A stretch of 44,782 nt of DNA from an uncultured Prevotella sp. (GTDB lineage: Bacteria; Bacteroidota; Bacteroidia; Bacteroidales; Bacteroidaceae). A program made the position numbers and the translations under genes. The notes beneath the pieces are model-generated. The model did no database searches, was not told the origin of the DNA, and saw only the letters and a program-made list of their open reading frames with translations. Positions 1 through 7,911 of the stretch are shown here, in pieces (the stretch's first letter is position 1; every line of letters begins with the position of its first letter). The stretch spans positions 1-44,782 of the forward strand of contig CAJKDU010000019.1 in NCBI GenBank assembly GCA_905198745.1, written 5' to 3'.

Positions 1-2
1 AC

Positions 3-41
3 GACAAGCCCATTGGCAGAATTAAGTATGCACTAAATTAA
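3..41 (+). CDS. possible C-terminal fragment of an upstream gene
   Basis: One frame open from the left edge ends in TAA at 39-41 and would encode a C-terminus reading DKPIGRIKYALN. The other two forward frames also stop within the first 40 bases, so the assignment rests only on the protein-like composition of this tail. The fragment is too short to identify a family. It is followed by more than 400 bases without a credible gene, which fits the end of a transcription unit. Confidence 0.25.
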   Translation, partial: DKPIGRIKYALN

Positions 42-448
42 TTCCGCCAACAGGTAAAAGGTTCTATTTTTCCAACTTTCAAGCTCTCTTTCTGATTCTT
101 CCGGTATTTGAAGCGATGATAGACAGCCTGTGTTTAAACCTTAAAAGAAACGTTGGCCAAAAGCCCAGTCTATACTCAGCGCAAGACAAGCAAAGCGGTG
201 CCCTGAGTGACAGGGCGAACACGCACGGGCTGAAAGAGCCAAAATTGACTGAAACACAATGGATTGTCTTTACTTTACTCTTTCAAGACTTAATGGTTTG
301 GATGGCTAACACAAATCGCTATCCGCCATGAAGATACACCTGTAGCCCACCCACAATCGTCATGAAGTCATTCGCCTCGACCAAGCGACAACAGAAAACG
401 ACAGTGAGCACGGAAAGAAAAGAAGGACGAAAAAAATCGAGCCATTTA
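42..448. other. non-coding stretch upstream of clpS
   Basis: No credible coding region. A 71-codon open frame at 116-331 has no recognisable protein features and no ribosome-binding context. One small perfect stem-loop is visible at 200-216 (GCCCTG, five-base loop, CAGGGC). Nothing else stands out before the clpS promoter. Confidence 0.5.
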
Positions 449-449
449 C

Positions 450-480
450 TTGCCACTATCCCCCTTTTGCACTAACTTTG
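450..480 (+). promoter_or_regulatory. promoter of clpS-clpA-aat
   Basis: TTG at 450-452 and TAACTTTG at 473-480 are separated by 20 bases. This matches the Bacteroidetes primary-sigma consensus (TTTG at -33, TAnnTTTG at -7). Transcription would begin near 487, leaving a leader of about 28 bases before clpS. Confidence 0.7.
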
Positions 481-514
481 TGGAAACAATCACCATAAAA
501 AGCAAGCAGTGCTT

Positions 515-817
515 ATGACACAGCAAAATACAAACATCAAAAACATCAATAAATTCAAGGTCAAAGAGCCGGGCAAATACAAGGTTATCATGCACAACGA
601 CGACGTGACCACCATGGATTTTGTGGTCTATGTGCTCGTTAGCATCTTTAAAATGGGACAAAATGAAGCACGCACCGTCATGCTCACCATCCACACCAAA
701 GGGTCGGCCGTAGTAGGAGTCTACAGCTATGACATTGCGATGAGCAAAAAGGAATTGGTAAGGAAAATGGCTGAAACCAACAAATACCCACTCACAGTAA
801 CTGTTAAACCTCTGTAA
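515..817 (+). CDS. clpS: ATP-dependent Clp protease adaptor ClpS
   Basis: ClpS binds proteins carrying N-terminal destabilising residues (Leu, Phe, Tyr, Trp) and hands them to ClpA for degradation by ClpAP. The 100-residue product has the usual ClpS length. The family core is clear: HNDD at 27-30, followed by TTMDFV with Met34, and a second pocket segment with Met56 and His60 (VMLTIHTKG). In the family Asn-Asp-Asp and the His line the N-degron pocket, and all are present. The ATG at 515 is chosen over an in-frame GTG at 509 because ATG is the stronger start and no conserved residue lies upstream. The stop codon abuts the clpA ATG directly, so the two genes are almost certainly translated from one message. 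It is the first gene after a good promoter. Confidence 0.95.
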   Translation: MTQQNTNIKNINKFKVKEPGKYKVIMHNDDVTTMDFVVYVLVSIFKMGQNEARTVMLTIHTKGSAVVGVYSYDIAMSKKELVRKMAETNKYPLTVTVKPL

Positions 818-3253
818 ATGGAAAAAGAATTATATCCATCAGTCAGCACAAACATCGTCTTCTACAAGATGAGGACTTTGGCCGACAAAAACAAATACTA
901 CTTTATCACCCCGGAACTCTTCGCCTACGTACTGGTGCAAGAGCGTCCCTTCATCCGCGCATTGAACGTGATGGGACTCGGCACGGCCGACATAGAATCG
1001 GAGTTGGCGGAATATCTCGACTCGCTCGACCTGGGTGATGACCCGCTTATGTATGTGCCGGAAGTTTCAGTTCAGTTTGACGAGATGCTTGTCAAGGCAA
1101 GTAAACTGGTGGTCAAGCGCAAGCTCGAATTCCTTGACATACCGGAACTGGTGCAAGTGATGCTCTCGCTCAAGGATTCCACAGCAGCCTACATACTGAA
1201 TGTCAGGTTGGGCGAAGATCGCGAAACCTTCATCGACGTGCTGTCCGACATCTACACCCACATCGACATAGACCTGGAATCAAAACGGTTCTTGGAGATT
1301 ATGTCGAACCAAAAGGCAGACAATGCACCCAAGGACGAAGCGGGAAAAACCGACGAACAGGGACCAAGCACCGACGAAACATTCGCTGCCGGCGACCTTT
1401 TCAACGTAGACGTCAATGACATGGGCGAAGCAGGCCATGAAGACGACAATGACATCATGGGTGATGACGACGACATGAGCCCCTTCGACATCGTTACTAA
1501 AGACTGGCACCAGCTTGTCACCGACATGAACGAAGCCGCACAAAAGCACAACCCGCTCATCGGACGCGAGGCCGAAATGGAGCGCACCATACAAGTGCTC
1601 TGCCGGAAAGACAAGAACAACCCGCTCCATGTGGGTGAACCCGGAGTGGGAAAGACAGCTCTTGTCTACGGACTGGCTCAACGCATCAACAAGGGTAAAG
1701 TGCCCAGCCGGCTCAAGAACAACCACATATACCTTATTGACATGGGTACGCTCCTGGCCGACACGCAGTTTAGAGGCGACTTTGAGAAGCGCATCAAGAA
1801 CATTATTGAAGGCGCTGCCAAGGAAGGAAACGTCATCCTATACATCGACGAGATACACAATCTGGTGGGTGCCGGACGGACAGAAGGCAGCTCGCTCGAT
1901 GCAGCCAACATACTTAAACCCTATCTTGAATCGGGAGAAATAAAATTCATAGGTTCAACTACTTACGCTGAATACAACAAGTACTTCTCCACACAAGGTG
2001 GGTTGATACGCAGATTCCAGCAGATAGACATCAAGGAACCGTCGGTTGAGGAAACCTTAAACATAGTGAAGCGACTCAAGAAGAACTATGAAAAATTCCA
2101 CAACGTAACCTATAGACCCTCGGCACTGGAGTATGCCGTGAGGATGAGTGCCAAGTACATTCACGACAGGTACCTGCCCGACAAGGCAATAGACATCATT
2201 GACGAGGCGGGAGCCTACCGGGAAGTTCACCCTGACGGAGACGACAAGAACACCGTAGACAGCAAACTCATGGAAGAAATACTCACCCGCGTGTGCAAGA
2301 TAGACGCCAAGGCACTCAAGGAGGACGACAACTCGTCGCTTCAAGACCTGCAGCAGCGCATCGGCACTCAAATCTACGGACAGGACAAGGCGGTGGAGGA
2401 AGTGACCATGGCGGTGGAGATGGCCAAAGCCGGACTGGGAGACGACACCAAGCCCCTCGCCTCCCTGCTCTTTGTAGGCCCCACCGGAGTGGGAAAAACC
2501 GAGGTGGCAAAGGTGCTCGCCAAGGAACTGGGCATCAGTTTAGTGCGCTTCGACATGAGTGAATACACGGAGAAACACACCGTGGCCAAGCTCATTGGCT
2601 CGCCCGCAGGCTATGTGGGCTACGAAGACGGCGGACTGCTCACCGACGCTATCCGCAAGTCACCCAACTGCGTGCTGCTGCTCGACGAAATAGAAAAGGC
2701 ACACAGCGACATCTATAACATCTTGCTACAGGTGATGGACTATGCCTCACTCACCGACAGCAAAGGCCGCAAAGCCAACTTCCGCAACGTGATTCTCATC
2801 ATGACCTCCAACGCCGGCGCACAGTATGCCCACCAGGCAGGCATAGGCTTCACCCCCCACACAACAGCCGGAGAGGCCATGATGAAGCAAGTAAAGAAGA
2901 CTTTCAAGCCCGAATTCATCAACCGCCTATCTGCTATTGCCGTGTTCAACGACATGGACCGGCACATGGCAAGCCTGATACTCAAAAAGAAGATTGGCGA
3001 ACTGCAGCAGAAACTATCCCTTCGCAAAGTGAACCTCATGCTCACGCAAGAGGCTGAAAAATACTTGCTCGACAAGGGATTTACGGCAGAATATGGCGCA
3101 CGAGAGATAGAGCGCGTCATAGCGCGCGAACTGAAACCCTTGTTGGTCAAAGAAATTCTGTTCGGCAAGCTCAAGCGAGGAGGCGACGTGGAGGCCGACA
3201 TCGAAGACATGACACTGACACTCAAACCTATGCGCCATGGTGTTCCAGCTTGA
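818..3253 (+). CDS. clpA: ClpA-type AAA+ unfoldase of the ClpAP protease
   Basis: The product is a double-ring Hsp100 ATPase that unfolds substrates delivered by ClpS and threads them into ClpP. The 811 residues comprise an N-terminal Clp_N domain (about 1-160), an acidic Asp/Glu-rich linker (about 165-225), a first AAA+ module with Walker A GEPGVGKT at 273-280 and Walker B ending YIDEIH, and a second AAA+ module with GPTGVGKT at 554-561 and LLLDEIE. A C-terminal D2-small domain follows. The ClpP-docking loop reads IGF at 676-678, in the position of the IGL/IGF tripeptide of ClpP-dependent unfoldases, which argues for ClpA and against ClpB. There is no ClpB-type middle coiled coil. It is somewhat longer than E. 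coli ClpA, mainly in the acidic linker. It starts immediately after clpS and its end overlaps aat by 17 bases. No clpP lies in the window. Confidence 0.95.
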   Translation: MEKELYPSVSTNIVFYKMRTLADKNKYYFITPELFAYVLVQERPFIRALNVMGLGTADIESELAEYLDSLDLGDDPLMYVPEVSVQFDEMLVKASKLVVKRKLEFLDIPELVQVMLSLKDSTAAYILNVRLGEDRETFIDVLSDIYTHIDIDLESKRFLEIMSNQKADNAPKDEAGKTDEQGPSTDETFAAGDLFNVDVNDMGEAGHEDDNDIMGDDDDMSPFDIVTKDWHQLVTDMNEAAQKHNPLIGREAEMERTIQVLCRKDKNNPLHVGEPGVGKTALVYGLAQRINKGKVPSRLKNNHIYLIDMGTLLADTQFRGDFEKRIKNIIEGAAKEGNVILYIDEIHNLVGAGRTEGSSLDAANILKPYLESGEIKFIGSTTYAEYNKYFSTQGGLIRRFQQIDIKEPSVEETLNIVKRLKKNYEKFHNVTYRPSALEYAVRMSAKYIHDRYLPDKAIDIIDEAGAYREVHPDGDDKNTVDSKLMEEILTRVCKIDAKALKEDDNSSLQDLQQRIGTQIYGQDKAVEEVTMAVEMAKAGLGDDTKPLASLLFVGPTGVGKTEVAKVLAKELGISLVRFDMSEYTEKHTVAKLIGSPAGYVGYEDGGLLTDAIRKSPNCVLLLDEIEKAHSDIYNILLQVMDYASLTDSKGRKANFRNVILIMTSNAGAQYAHQAGIGFTPHTTAGEAMMKQVKKTFKPEFINRLSAIAVFNDMDRHMASLILKKKIGELQQKLSLRKVNLMLTQEAEKYLLDKGFTAEYGAREIERVIARELKPLLVKEILFGKLKRGGDVEADIEDMTLTLKPMRHGVPA

Positions 3254-3905
3254 CAACGACCTCAGTTTTCCCGACCCGCATCTCGGCGATGCCGATGGAC
3301 TGCTTGCCATTGGGGGCGATTTAAGTATTGACCGCCTGCTTCTCGCCTATGGCCACGGCATCTTCCCGTGGTTCTCGTTCCGCGACCAAACCGAAATTTT
3401 GTGGTGGTGTCCCATGCAGAGATTCGTCATCTATCCGGAAGAGATACACGTGTCGCACTCCCTGCGCACACTGATGAACAAAGACCTCTACCACTGTACC
3501 ATCGACAAGGACTTCGACTCCGTCATTAGGCAATGCAGCCAACTGCGCATCAAAAAGGAAGGCGCATGGCTCGGCAAGGACATGATCAACGCCTACACGG
3601 AACTCCACAGGCAAGGCTTCGCCCACAGCGTAGAGGTGTGGGACCGCACAGAAAGGCTGGTTGGCGGACTCTACGGAGTGGGCACAGGCTCTGTCTTTGC
3701 CGGCGAAAGCATGTTCTCGCTCGTGCCCAGTGCCAGCAAACTGGCCTTGGTCCACCTGGCAAGCACCATCGTGGAAGGGGGTGGCGGACTTATAGACTGC
3801 CAGTTTGAAACGCCACATCTCAAGTCTATGGGTGGCAAGTTTATCAGCTATGAGGAATACATCCATGAGATGTGGAAACAATACGACGACATAAGCGGCC
3901 AATAA
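3237..3905 (+). CDS. aat: leucyl/phenylalanyl-tRNA--protein transferase
   Basis: Aat transfers Leu or Phe from charged tRNA to the N-terminus of proteins starting with Arg or Lys, creating N-degrons that ClpS recognises. The 222-residue product has the family signatures GLLAIGGDLS near residue 22, the adjacent AYGHGIFPWF, and WWCPMQR near residue 58. The central region (GGLYGV, AGESMFS) and the C-terminal half (DCQF) also match the GNAT-like acyltransferase fold of the family. The ATG at 3237 lies inside the last codons of clpA, so translation is probably coupled. Being downstream of clpS-clpA, it completes the pathway: tagging, recognition and unfolding in one transcription unit. A terminator follows. 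Confidence 0.95.
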   Translation: MVFQLDNDLSFPDPHLGDADGLLAIGGDLSIDRLLLAYGHGIFPWFSFRDQTEILWWCPMQRFVIYPEEIHVSHSLRTLMNKDLYHCTIDKDFDSVIRQCSQLRIKKEGAWLGKDMINAYTELHRQGFAHSVEVWDRTERLVGGLYGVGTGSVFAGESMFSLVPSASKLALVHLASTIVEGGGGLIDCQFETPHLKSMGGKFISYEEYIHEMWKQYDDISGQ

Positions 3906-3922
3906 GTGCCGTTTTGTAATGA

Positions 3923-3970
3923 AGGCTTTGCAACTGTCCGTCACGGCAGACGCAAAGCCTCCTTTATTTA
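3923..3970 (+). terminator. terminator after aat
   Basis: A stem-loop pairs AGGCTTTGC (3923-3931) with GCAAAGCCT (3952-3960). The loop holds a second inner pairing of CTG/CAG and CCG/CGG. A T-rich run (CCTTTATTT) follows. It closes the clpS-clpA-aat unit. Confidence 0.75.
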
Positions 3971-4010
3971 ATGCGCATCCCGCAAAAGGCAGAAAATAAA
4001 CCTGGTTTTC

Positions 4011-4042
4011 TTTGTAACCATGGAATAAAAGTAGTAACTTAG
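4011..4042 (+). promoter_or_regulatory. promoter of the DASS transporter gene
   Basis: TTTG at 4011-4014 and TAACTTAG at 4035-4042, 20 bases apart, fit the Bacteroidetes promoter with one mismatch in the -7 box. The predicted leader is about 80 bases. Confidence 0.55.
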
Positions 4043-4127
4043 CCAACGAAAACACAAAATCGTGTAGAAAAACTACACAGATGCCTTGACAATAAAAATG
4101 TAACAGAATAAACTAAAACAATTGACT

Positions 4128-5591
4128 ATGACAGAAGACGCGAACCAACTGACAGGTCACCTGAACAAAAAACACCTGGTGGAGTTTCTGGTGACCGTAG
4201 CGATTACACTCGTTGTGTGGAATCTTCCCTCTCAATGTTTCGGCATTGAAGGACTAACCATCATTCAACAACGTGTAATAGCCCTTTTCGTGTTTGCCAC
4301 ACTGATGTGGCTCACCGAAGCAATACCAGCCTGGGCTACCTCCCTCTCCATCATCACAACCTTGGTACTCACCTGTTCCAACAGCAGTTTCACCTTTCTA
4401 CGCGGTGAGGGAGAACAATTCGGCGAACTGCTCAACGCCACCTCTATCATGGCAACTTTTGCCGACCCCATCATCATCCTCTTTCTCGGCGGTTTCATCC
4501 TTGCCATTGCCGCTACGAAGTCGGGACTCGACGTACTGCTCGCCAAGACACTGATTCGTCCCTTCGGACGCAAGTCGAGCCATGTACTGTTAGGATTCAT
4601 CCTCATCACAGGCGTCTTCTCCATGTTTGTGAGCAACACTGCCACTGCAGCCATGATGCTAACGTTCCTCACACCCGTATTCCGCTCACTTCCTCCCGAC
4701 GGCAAAGGCAAGATAGCCCTTACGTTGGCCATTCCTTTGGCAGCCAACCTCGGTGGTATGGCCACGCCAATCGGAACACCTCCCAATGCCATCGCCCTGA
4801 AATTTCTCAATGACCCGGATGGTCTGAACCTCGGCATAGGTTTCGGCCAATGGATGTCGTTCATGCTTCCTCTCGTCATTCTGCTGCTATTCATCGTATG
4901 GTTCATGCTCCTGAAAATGTTTCCCTTCAAGCAAAAGACTGTAGACATACATTTTCTCGGCTCTGTGAAGCACAACTGGCGCTCGGTAGTTGTGGCCGTG
5001 ACATTCGTGGCTACCGTTTTGCTTTGGGTGCTCGACAAGGTGACCGGAGTGAACGCCAACGCAGTGGCCATGGTACCTATGGGTGTCTTTGCCTTGACGG
5101 GAGTCATCACCGCACGCGATCTGCAGGATATCAACTGGAGTGTCATTTGGATGGTGGCAGGCGGATTTGCCTTGGGCTTGGCACTGAACTCGTCAGGCTT
5201 GGCTGATGCTGCCATTGAATCCATCCCCTTTGGCAGTTGGTCACCCGTAGTGATTATGATTGTCTCCGGACTCATCTGCTACATGCTTTCCAACTTCATC
5301 TCCAATACTGCCACGGCTGCCCTCCTCGTCCCCATCCTTGCCACAGTATGCAAGGGTATGGGTCCGGCACTGAGCAGCATAGGCGGCACATCGACAGTAC
5401 TCATCGGCATTGCCATTGCAGCATCAAGTGCCATGTGTCTTCCCATATCCACTCCGCCAAACGCCATTGCTCATTCCACGGGTTTGGTAGACCAGAAAGA
5501 CATGCTCAAAGCCGGTGCTCTCGGTGGTTTGATCTCACTGATTCTCGGTTACGGACTGCTCTTCATCATCGGAGAACTGCGTTTCTTCTGA
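4128..5591 (+). CDS. SLC13/DASS-family sodium:anion symporter
   Basis: A polytopic inner-membrane protein of 487 residues that should import di- or tricarboxylates, or sulfate, with sodium. The divalent anion:Na+ symporter (DASS) fold has two inverted repeats, each with a Ser-Asn-Thr motif that binds substrate carboxylates. Both are present: SNTATAAMM from residue 169 and SNTATAALL from residue 392. Each is followed by the paired sodium-site segment (TPIGTPPNAIA in the first repeat, ISTPPNAIAH in the second). About 11-12 hydrophobic segments are visible. The ATG at 4128 is preferred over an upstream in-frame TTG at 4122. The gene is monocistronic, with its own promoter and a strong terminator, so neighbours do not reveal the substrate. 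Succinate or a related C4 acid is a reasonable guess for a fermentative anaerobe, but this is not shown by the sequence. Confidence 0.9.
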   Translation: MTEDANQLTGHLNKKHLVEFLVTVAITLVVWNLPSQCFGIEGLTIIQQRVIALFVFATLMWLTEAIPAWATSLSIITTLVLTCSNSSFTFLRGEGEQFGELLNATSIMATFADPIIILFLGGFILAIAATKSGLDVLLAKTLIRPFGRKSSHVLLGFILITGVFSMFVSNTATAAMMLTFLTPVFRSLPPDGKGKIALTLAIPLAANLGGMATPIGTPPNAIALKFLNDPDGLNLGIGFGQWMSFMLPLVILLLFIVWFMLLKMFPFKQKTVDIHFLGSVKHNWRSVVVAVTFVATVLLWVLDKVTGVNANAVAMVPMGVFALTGVITARDLQDINWSVIWMVAGGFALGLALNSSGLADAAIESIPFGSWSPVVIMIVSGLICYMLSNFISNTATAALLVPILATVCKGMGPALSSIGGTSTVLIGIAIAASSAMCLPISTPPNAIAHSTGLVDQKDMLKAGALGGLISLILGYGLLFIIGELRFF

Positions 5592-5615
5592 CGATAGATA
5601 CCCTATCATACACAC

Positions 5616-5655
5616 ACGGCTTGGACAGAAACTTTCTTTCTCTCCAAGCCGTTTT
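5616..5655 (+). terminator. terminator after the DASS transporter gene
   Basis: Perfect 10-bp stem (ACGGCTTGGA at 5616-5625, TCCAAGCCGT at 5643-5652) with a 17-base loop, followed by a short T run. Confidence 0.8.
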
Positions 5656-5857
5656 ACTATGTAGAGACTTGTGTTTCCATAAATAGTCCTTAACGGCACG
5701 GCTCCAGACAAGTGAATGCATGGGATAAGAATGCCAGCATTGTTAGAAATACTTGCATAATGGATACTTCGAGTAAGAAGACAATGAGGGAGAATTCGTT
5801 GTAGTTTGAAATCACTTCCGACCCGGGCACAATCAATAAGGCGGAACATGAACAACT

Positions 5858-6178
5858 CGTTAATGGCTGACTATTAACGTGTTAACCGCGACAAAACAAT
5901 GAGATAGTGGTTGACTTAAACTTGGTCCCACTGCCTGGGCAGCCATTGCCACGGACATGGGCAACGAGTGCCCAAACCACAGGACAGATTGGTGACATTA
6001 GGTTTGAAGTTGCCCAATAACGAATTAGTGATAGAAGTGATAGATAATAAGCCATCTATCACGCATCTATCACTCCACCTATCTTATTTACTGTCAACAG
6101 AATAATGTAAGATATCAAGAAAAGTGATAGATAGTGGTGAAAAAACGAAAAACTTTACCTGCGCGTGCGCGCGCGAGA
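5858..6178 (+). repeat. dispersed modular intergenic repeat, copy A
   Basis: Copy A lies between the convergent ends of the DASS gene and gdhA. Its modules, left to right, are: TAAC-containing 22-mer remnants (5858-5925); a CTTGGTCCCA block; a palindromic GCC-GTGGGCAA-type block (about 5930-5975); a spacer; GTGATAGA twice facing ATCTATCAC twice (about 6027-6073), which forms an imperfect hairpin; a spacer; AAAAGTGATAGATAGTGG (6120-6137) followed by an A-rich run; and an alternating CG tract (6158-6176). The same order recurs in copy B (26529-26850, inverted) and copy C (44436-44660). The flanks 5656-5857 and 6179-6301 show no gene or other structure that I can recognise. No transposase or terminal target duplication is seen. 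Confidence 0.75.
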
Positions 6179-6301
6179 GAAGCGGTCTACAAGCAAAGAG
6201 ACAAAAAGAAAATGCCCAGTAATTACAAAGCTTGCAGCCCGGAGTGCTCTCTGTCATAATGTTGAAACTCCAACGATTATCCCTATTAACGGATGAACAT
6301 T

Positions 6302-6334
6302 AAAAAAGGGATGCATCCGCTAAAGACGCACCCC
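6302..6334 (-). terminator. terminator after gdhA
   Basis: On the minus strand a 10-bp stem (GGGGTGCGTC pairing with GATGCATCCC through two G-T pairs) is followed by six T residues, 36 bases after the gdhA stop. Confidence 0.85.
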
Positions 6335-6369
6335 TCCTATTGATAACATTTTTATCTTGTCTTGTCTAT

Positions 6370-7704
6370 TTAAACGATGCCCTGAGCCATCATAGCCTTG
6401 GCAACCTTCAAGAAGCCTGCCACGTTGGCACCCTTGACGTAGTTGATATAGCCGTCGGGCTGAGTACCATACTTCACGCAGTTCTCGTGAATGTCATTCA
6501 TGATGGCATGGAGCTTGGCGTCAACCTCTTCGCGAGTCCAGCGCAGACGCTCTGAATTCTGTGTCATCTCAAGACCTGACACTGCCACACCACCGGCATT
6601 GGAAGCCTTACCTGGGCAGTAAAGAATCTTGGCATCCTGGAACACCTTGATGGCATCAGGAGTTGTAGGCATGTTGGCACCCTCGCTCACGGCTACTACA
6701 CCGTTAGCCACGAGAGCCTTGGCAGCCTCTTCGTTAATCTCGTTCTGTGTGGCGCAAGGTGTGGCGATGTCGGCCTTTTCAAACCAAGGCTTAGCTCCTG
6801 CCACGTATTTGCAACCATACTTTTCTGCGTATTCGCGGATACGTCCACGCTCAACGTTCTTGAGTTCCATCACATAGGCCAACTTCTCGCGGTCAATACC
6901 GTCTGGATCATAGATGTAACCGTCAGAGTCGGAAAGAGTAACAGGCTTGGCACCCAGGTCAAGAAGTTTCTCTACAGTGTACTGGGCCACGTTACCCGAA
7001 CCGGAAACAAGAACTGTCTTGCCCTTGATGTCGATATTGCGAGTCTTGAGCATGTTCTCGAGGAAATAAACATTGCCGTATCCAGTAGCCTCAGGACGAA
7101 TCAGCGAACCGCCGAACTCTTGTCCCTTACCGGTCAGCATGCCCTGGAAACAGTGTGTAAGTTTCTTGTACTGTCCGAACATGTAGCCCACTTCACGACC
7201 ACCGACACCGATGTCACCTGCAGGAACATCCTCGTCTGGACCGATGTGACGATAAAGTTCGTTCATGAATGCCTGGCAGAAACGCATCACCTCGGCATTG
7301 CTCTTACCACGGGGAGAGAAATCAGAACCACCCTTGGCACCACCCATAGGCAGTGTGGTCAGTGAATTCTTGAAGGTCTGCTCAAAGGCAAGGAACTTAA
7401 GAATAGAAAGGTTAACAGAAGCGTGGAAACGGATACCTCCCTTGTAGGGGCCAATCACATTGTTGTGTTGAACACGGTAGCCCATGTTGGTCTGCACGTT
7501 ACCCTTATCGTCAACCCAAGATACACGGAACTCAATGAGGCGGTCTGGAATGCAGAGACGCTCGATGAGGTTGGCACGCTCAAACTCAGGGTGCTTGTTG
7601 TACTCATCTTCAATGGTTCCAAGTACTTGGCTTACTGCCTGGATATACTCCGGCTCGTTCGGGAATCTGCGCTTGAGATTCTCTACTACTTCTGTTGCTT
7701 TCAT
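6370..7704 (-). CDS. gdhA: NADP-type glutamate dehydrogenase
   Basis: The enzyme interconverts 2-oxoglutarate plus ammonia and glutamate with NAD(P)H, the main ammonia-assimilation route in many Bacteroidales. The 444 residues match the hexameric class I enzyme in length. Key residues are visible: GPYKGGIRFH with Lys88, LPMGGAKGGSDF with the catalytic Lys124, and DVPAGDIGVG with Asp164. A dinucleotide-binding Rossmann segment, GSGNVAQY, lies in the second half. The extended N-terminus and the total length resemble the biosynthetic NADP(H) type. Coenzyme preference is inferred from family resemblance and was not tested. The gene is monocistronic, with a canonical promoter and a T-rich terminator. 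Confidence 0.95.
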   Translation of the reverse strand: MKATEVVENLKRRFPNEPEYIQAVSQVLGTIEDEYNKHPEFERANLIERLCIPDRLIEFRVSWVDDKGNVQTNMGYRVQHNNVIGPYKGGIRFHASVNLSILKFLAFEQTFKNSLTTLPMGGAKGGSDFSPRGKSNAEVMRFCQAFMNELYRHIGPDEDVPAGDIGVGGREVGYMFGQYKKLTHCFQGMLTGKGQEFGGSLIRPEATGYGNVYFLENMLKTRNIDIKGKTVLVSGSGNVAQYTVEKLLDLGAKPVTLSDSDGYIYDPDGIDREKLAYVMELKNVERGRIREYAEKYGCKYVAGAKPWFEKADIATPCATQNEINEEAAKALVANGVVAVSEGANMPTTPDAIKVFQDAKILYCPGKASNAGGVAVSGLEMTQNSERLRWTREEVDAKLHAIMNDIHENCVKYGTQPDGYINYVKGANVAGFLKVAKAMMAQGIV

Positions 7705-7754
7705 AAATATCTCCTTTTATTGGTTATTTAATAGTGTTTTCTAAAATTCGATTG

Positions 7755-7785
7755 CAAAGATATACTATTTCCGTGAAACGGCAAA
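7755..7785 (-). promoter_or_regulatory. promoter of gdhA
   Basis: On the minus strand TTTG (7785-7782) and TATCTTTG (7762-7755) are separated by 19 bases, an excellent Bacteroidetes promoter match. The leader is about 45 bases. Confidence 0.8.
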
Positions 7786-7847
7786 CAAAAACAAACATTT
7801 TTTGCAGAAAAAATTTCTAAACGTCAGTTTTAGAAAGATTTAATCCA

Positions 7848-7882
7848 TGAAAAAGCCGTTCTCGCAAACAGAGAACGGCTTT
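7848..7882 (-). terminator. terminator after the NUDIX gene
   Basis: A perfect 12-bp stem (AAAGCCGTTCTC with GAGAACGGCTTT) and seven-base loop, followed on the minus strand by T residues. It ends the five-gene operon that starts at 13781. Confidence 0.9.
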
Positions 7883-7911
7883 CTTAAAGGAATGTTTTTA
7901 TATTTTCCGAC

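Noticed and set aside
116..331. 71-codon open frame before clpS
   Set aside because: No promoter, ribosome-binding context or protein-like features; it lies in a non-coding gap.
4265..5275. 336-codon open frame opposite the DASS transporter gene
   Set aside because: Antisense shadow; long antisense frames are common over hydrophobic genes with strong codon bias.
6158..6176. Alternating CG tract as Z-DNA element
   Set aside because: It is short and partly shared by copy B but missing from copy C; not enough to claim a Z-DNA function.
5858..6178. Insertion sequence
   Set aside because: No transposase frame, no terminal inverted repeats at the edges and no target duplication; described as a modular repeat instead.
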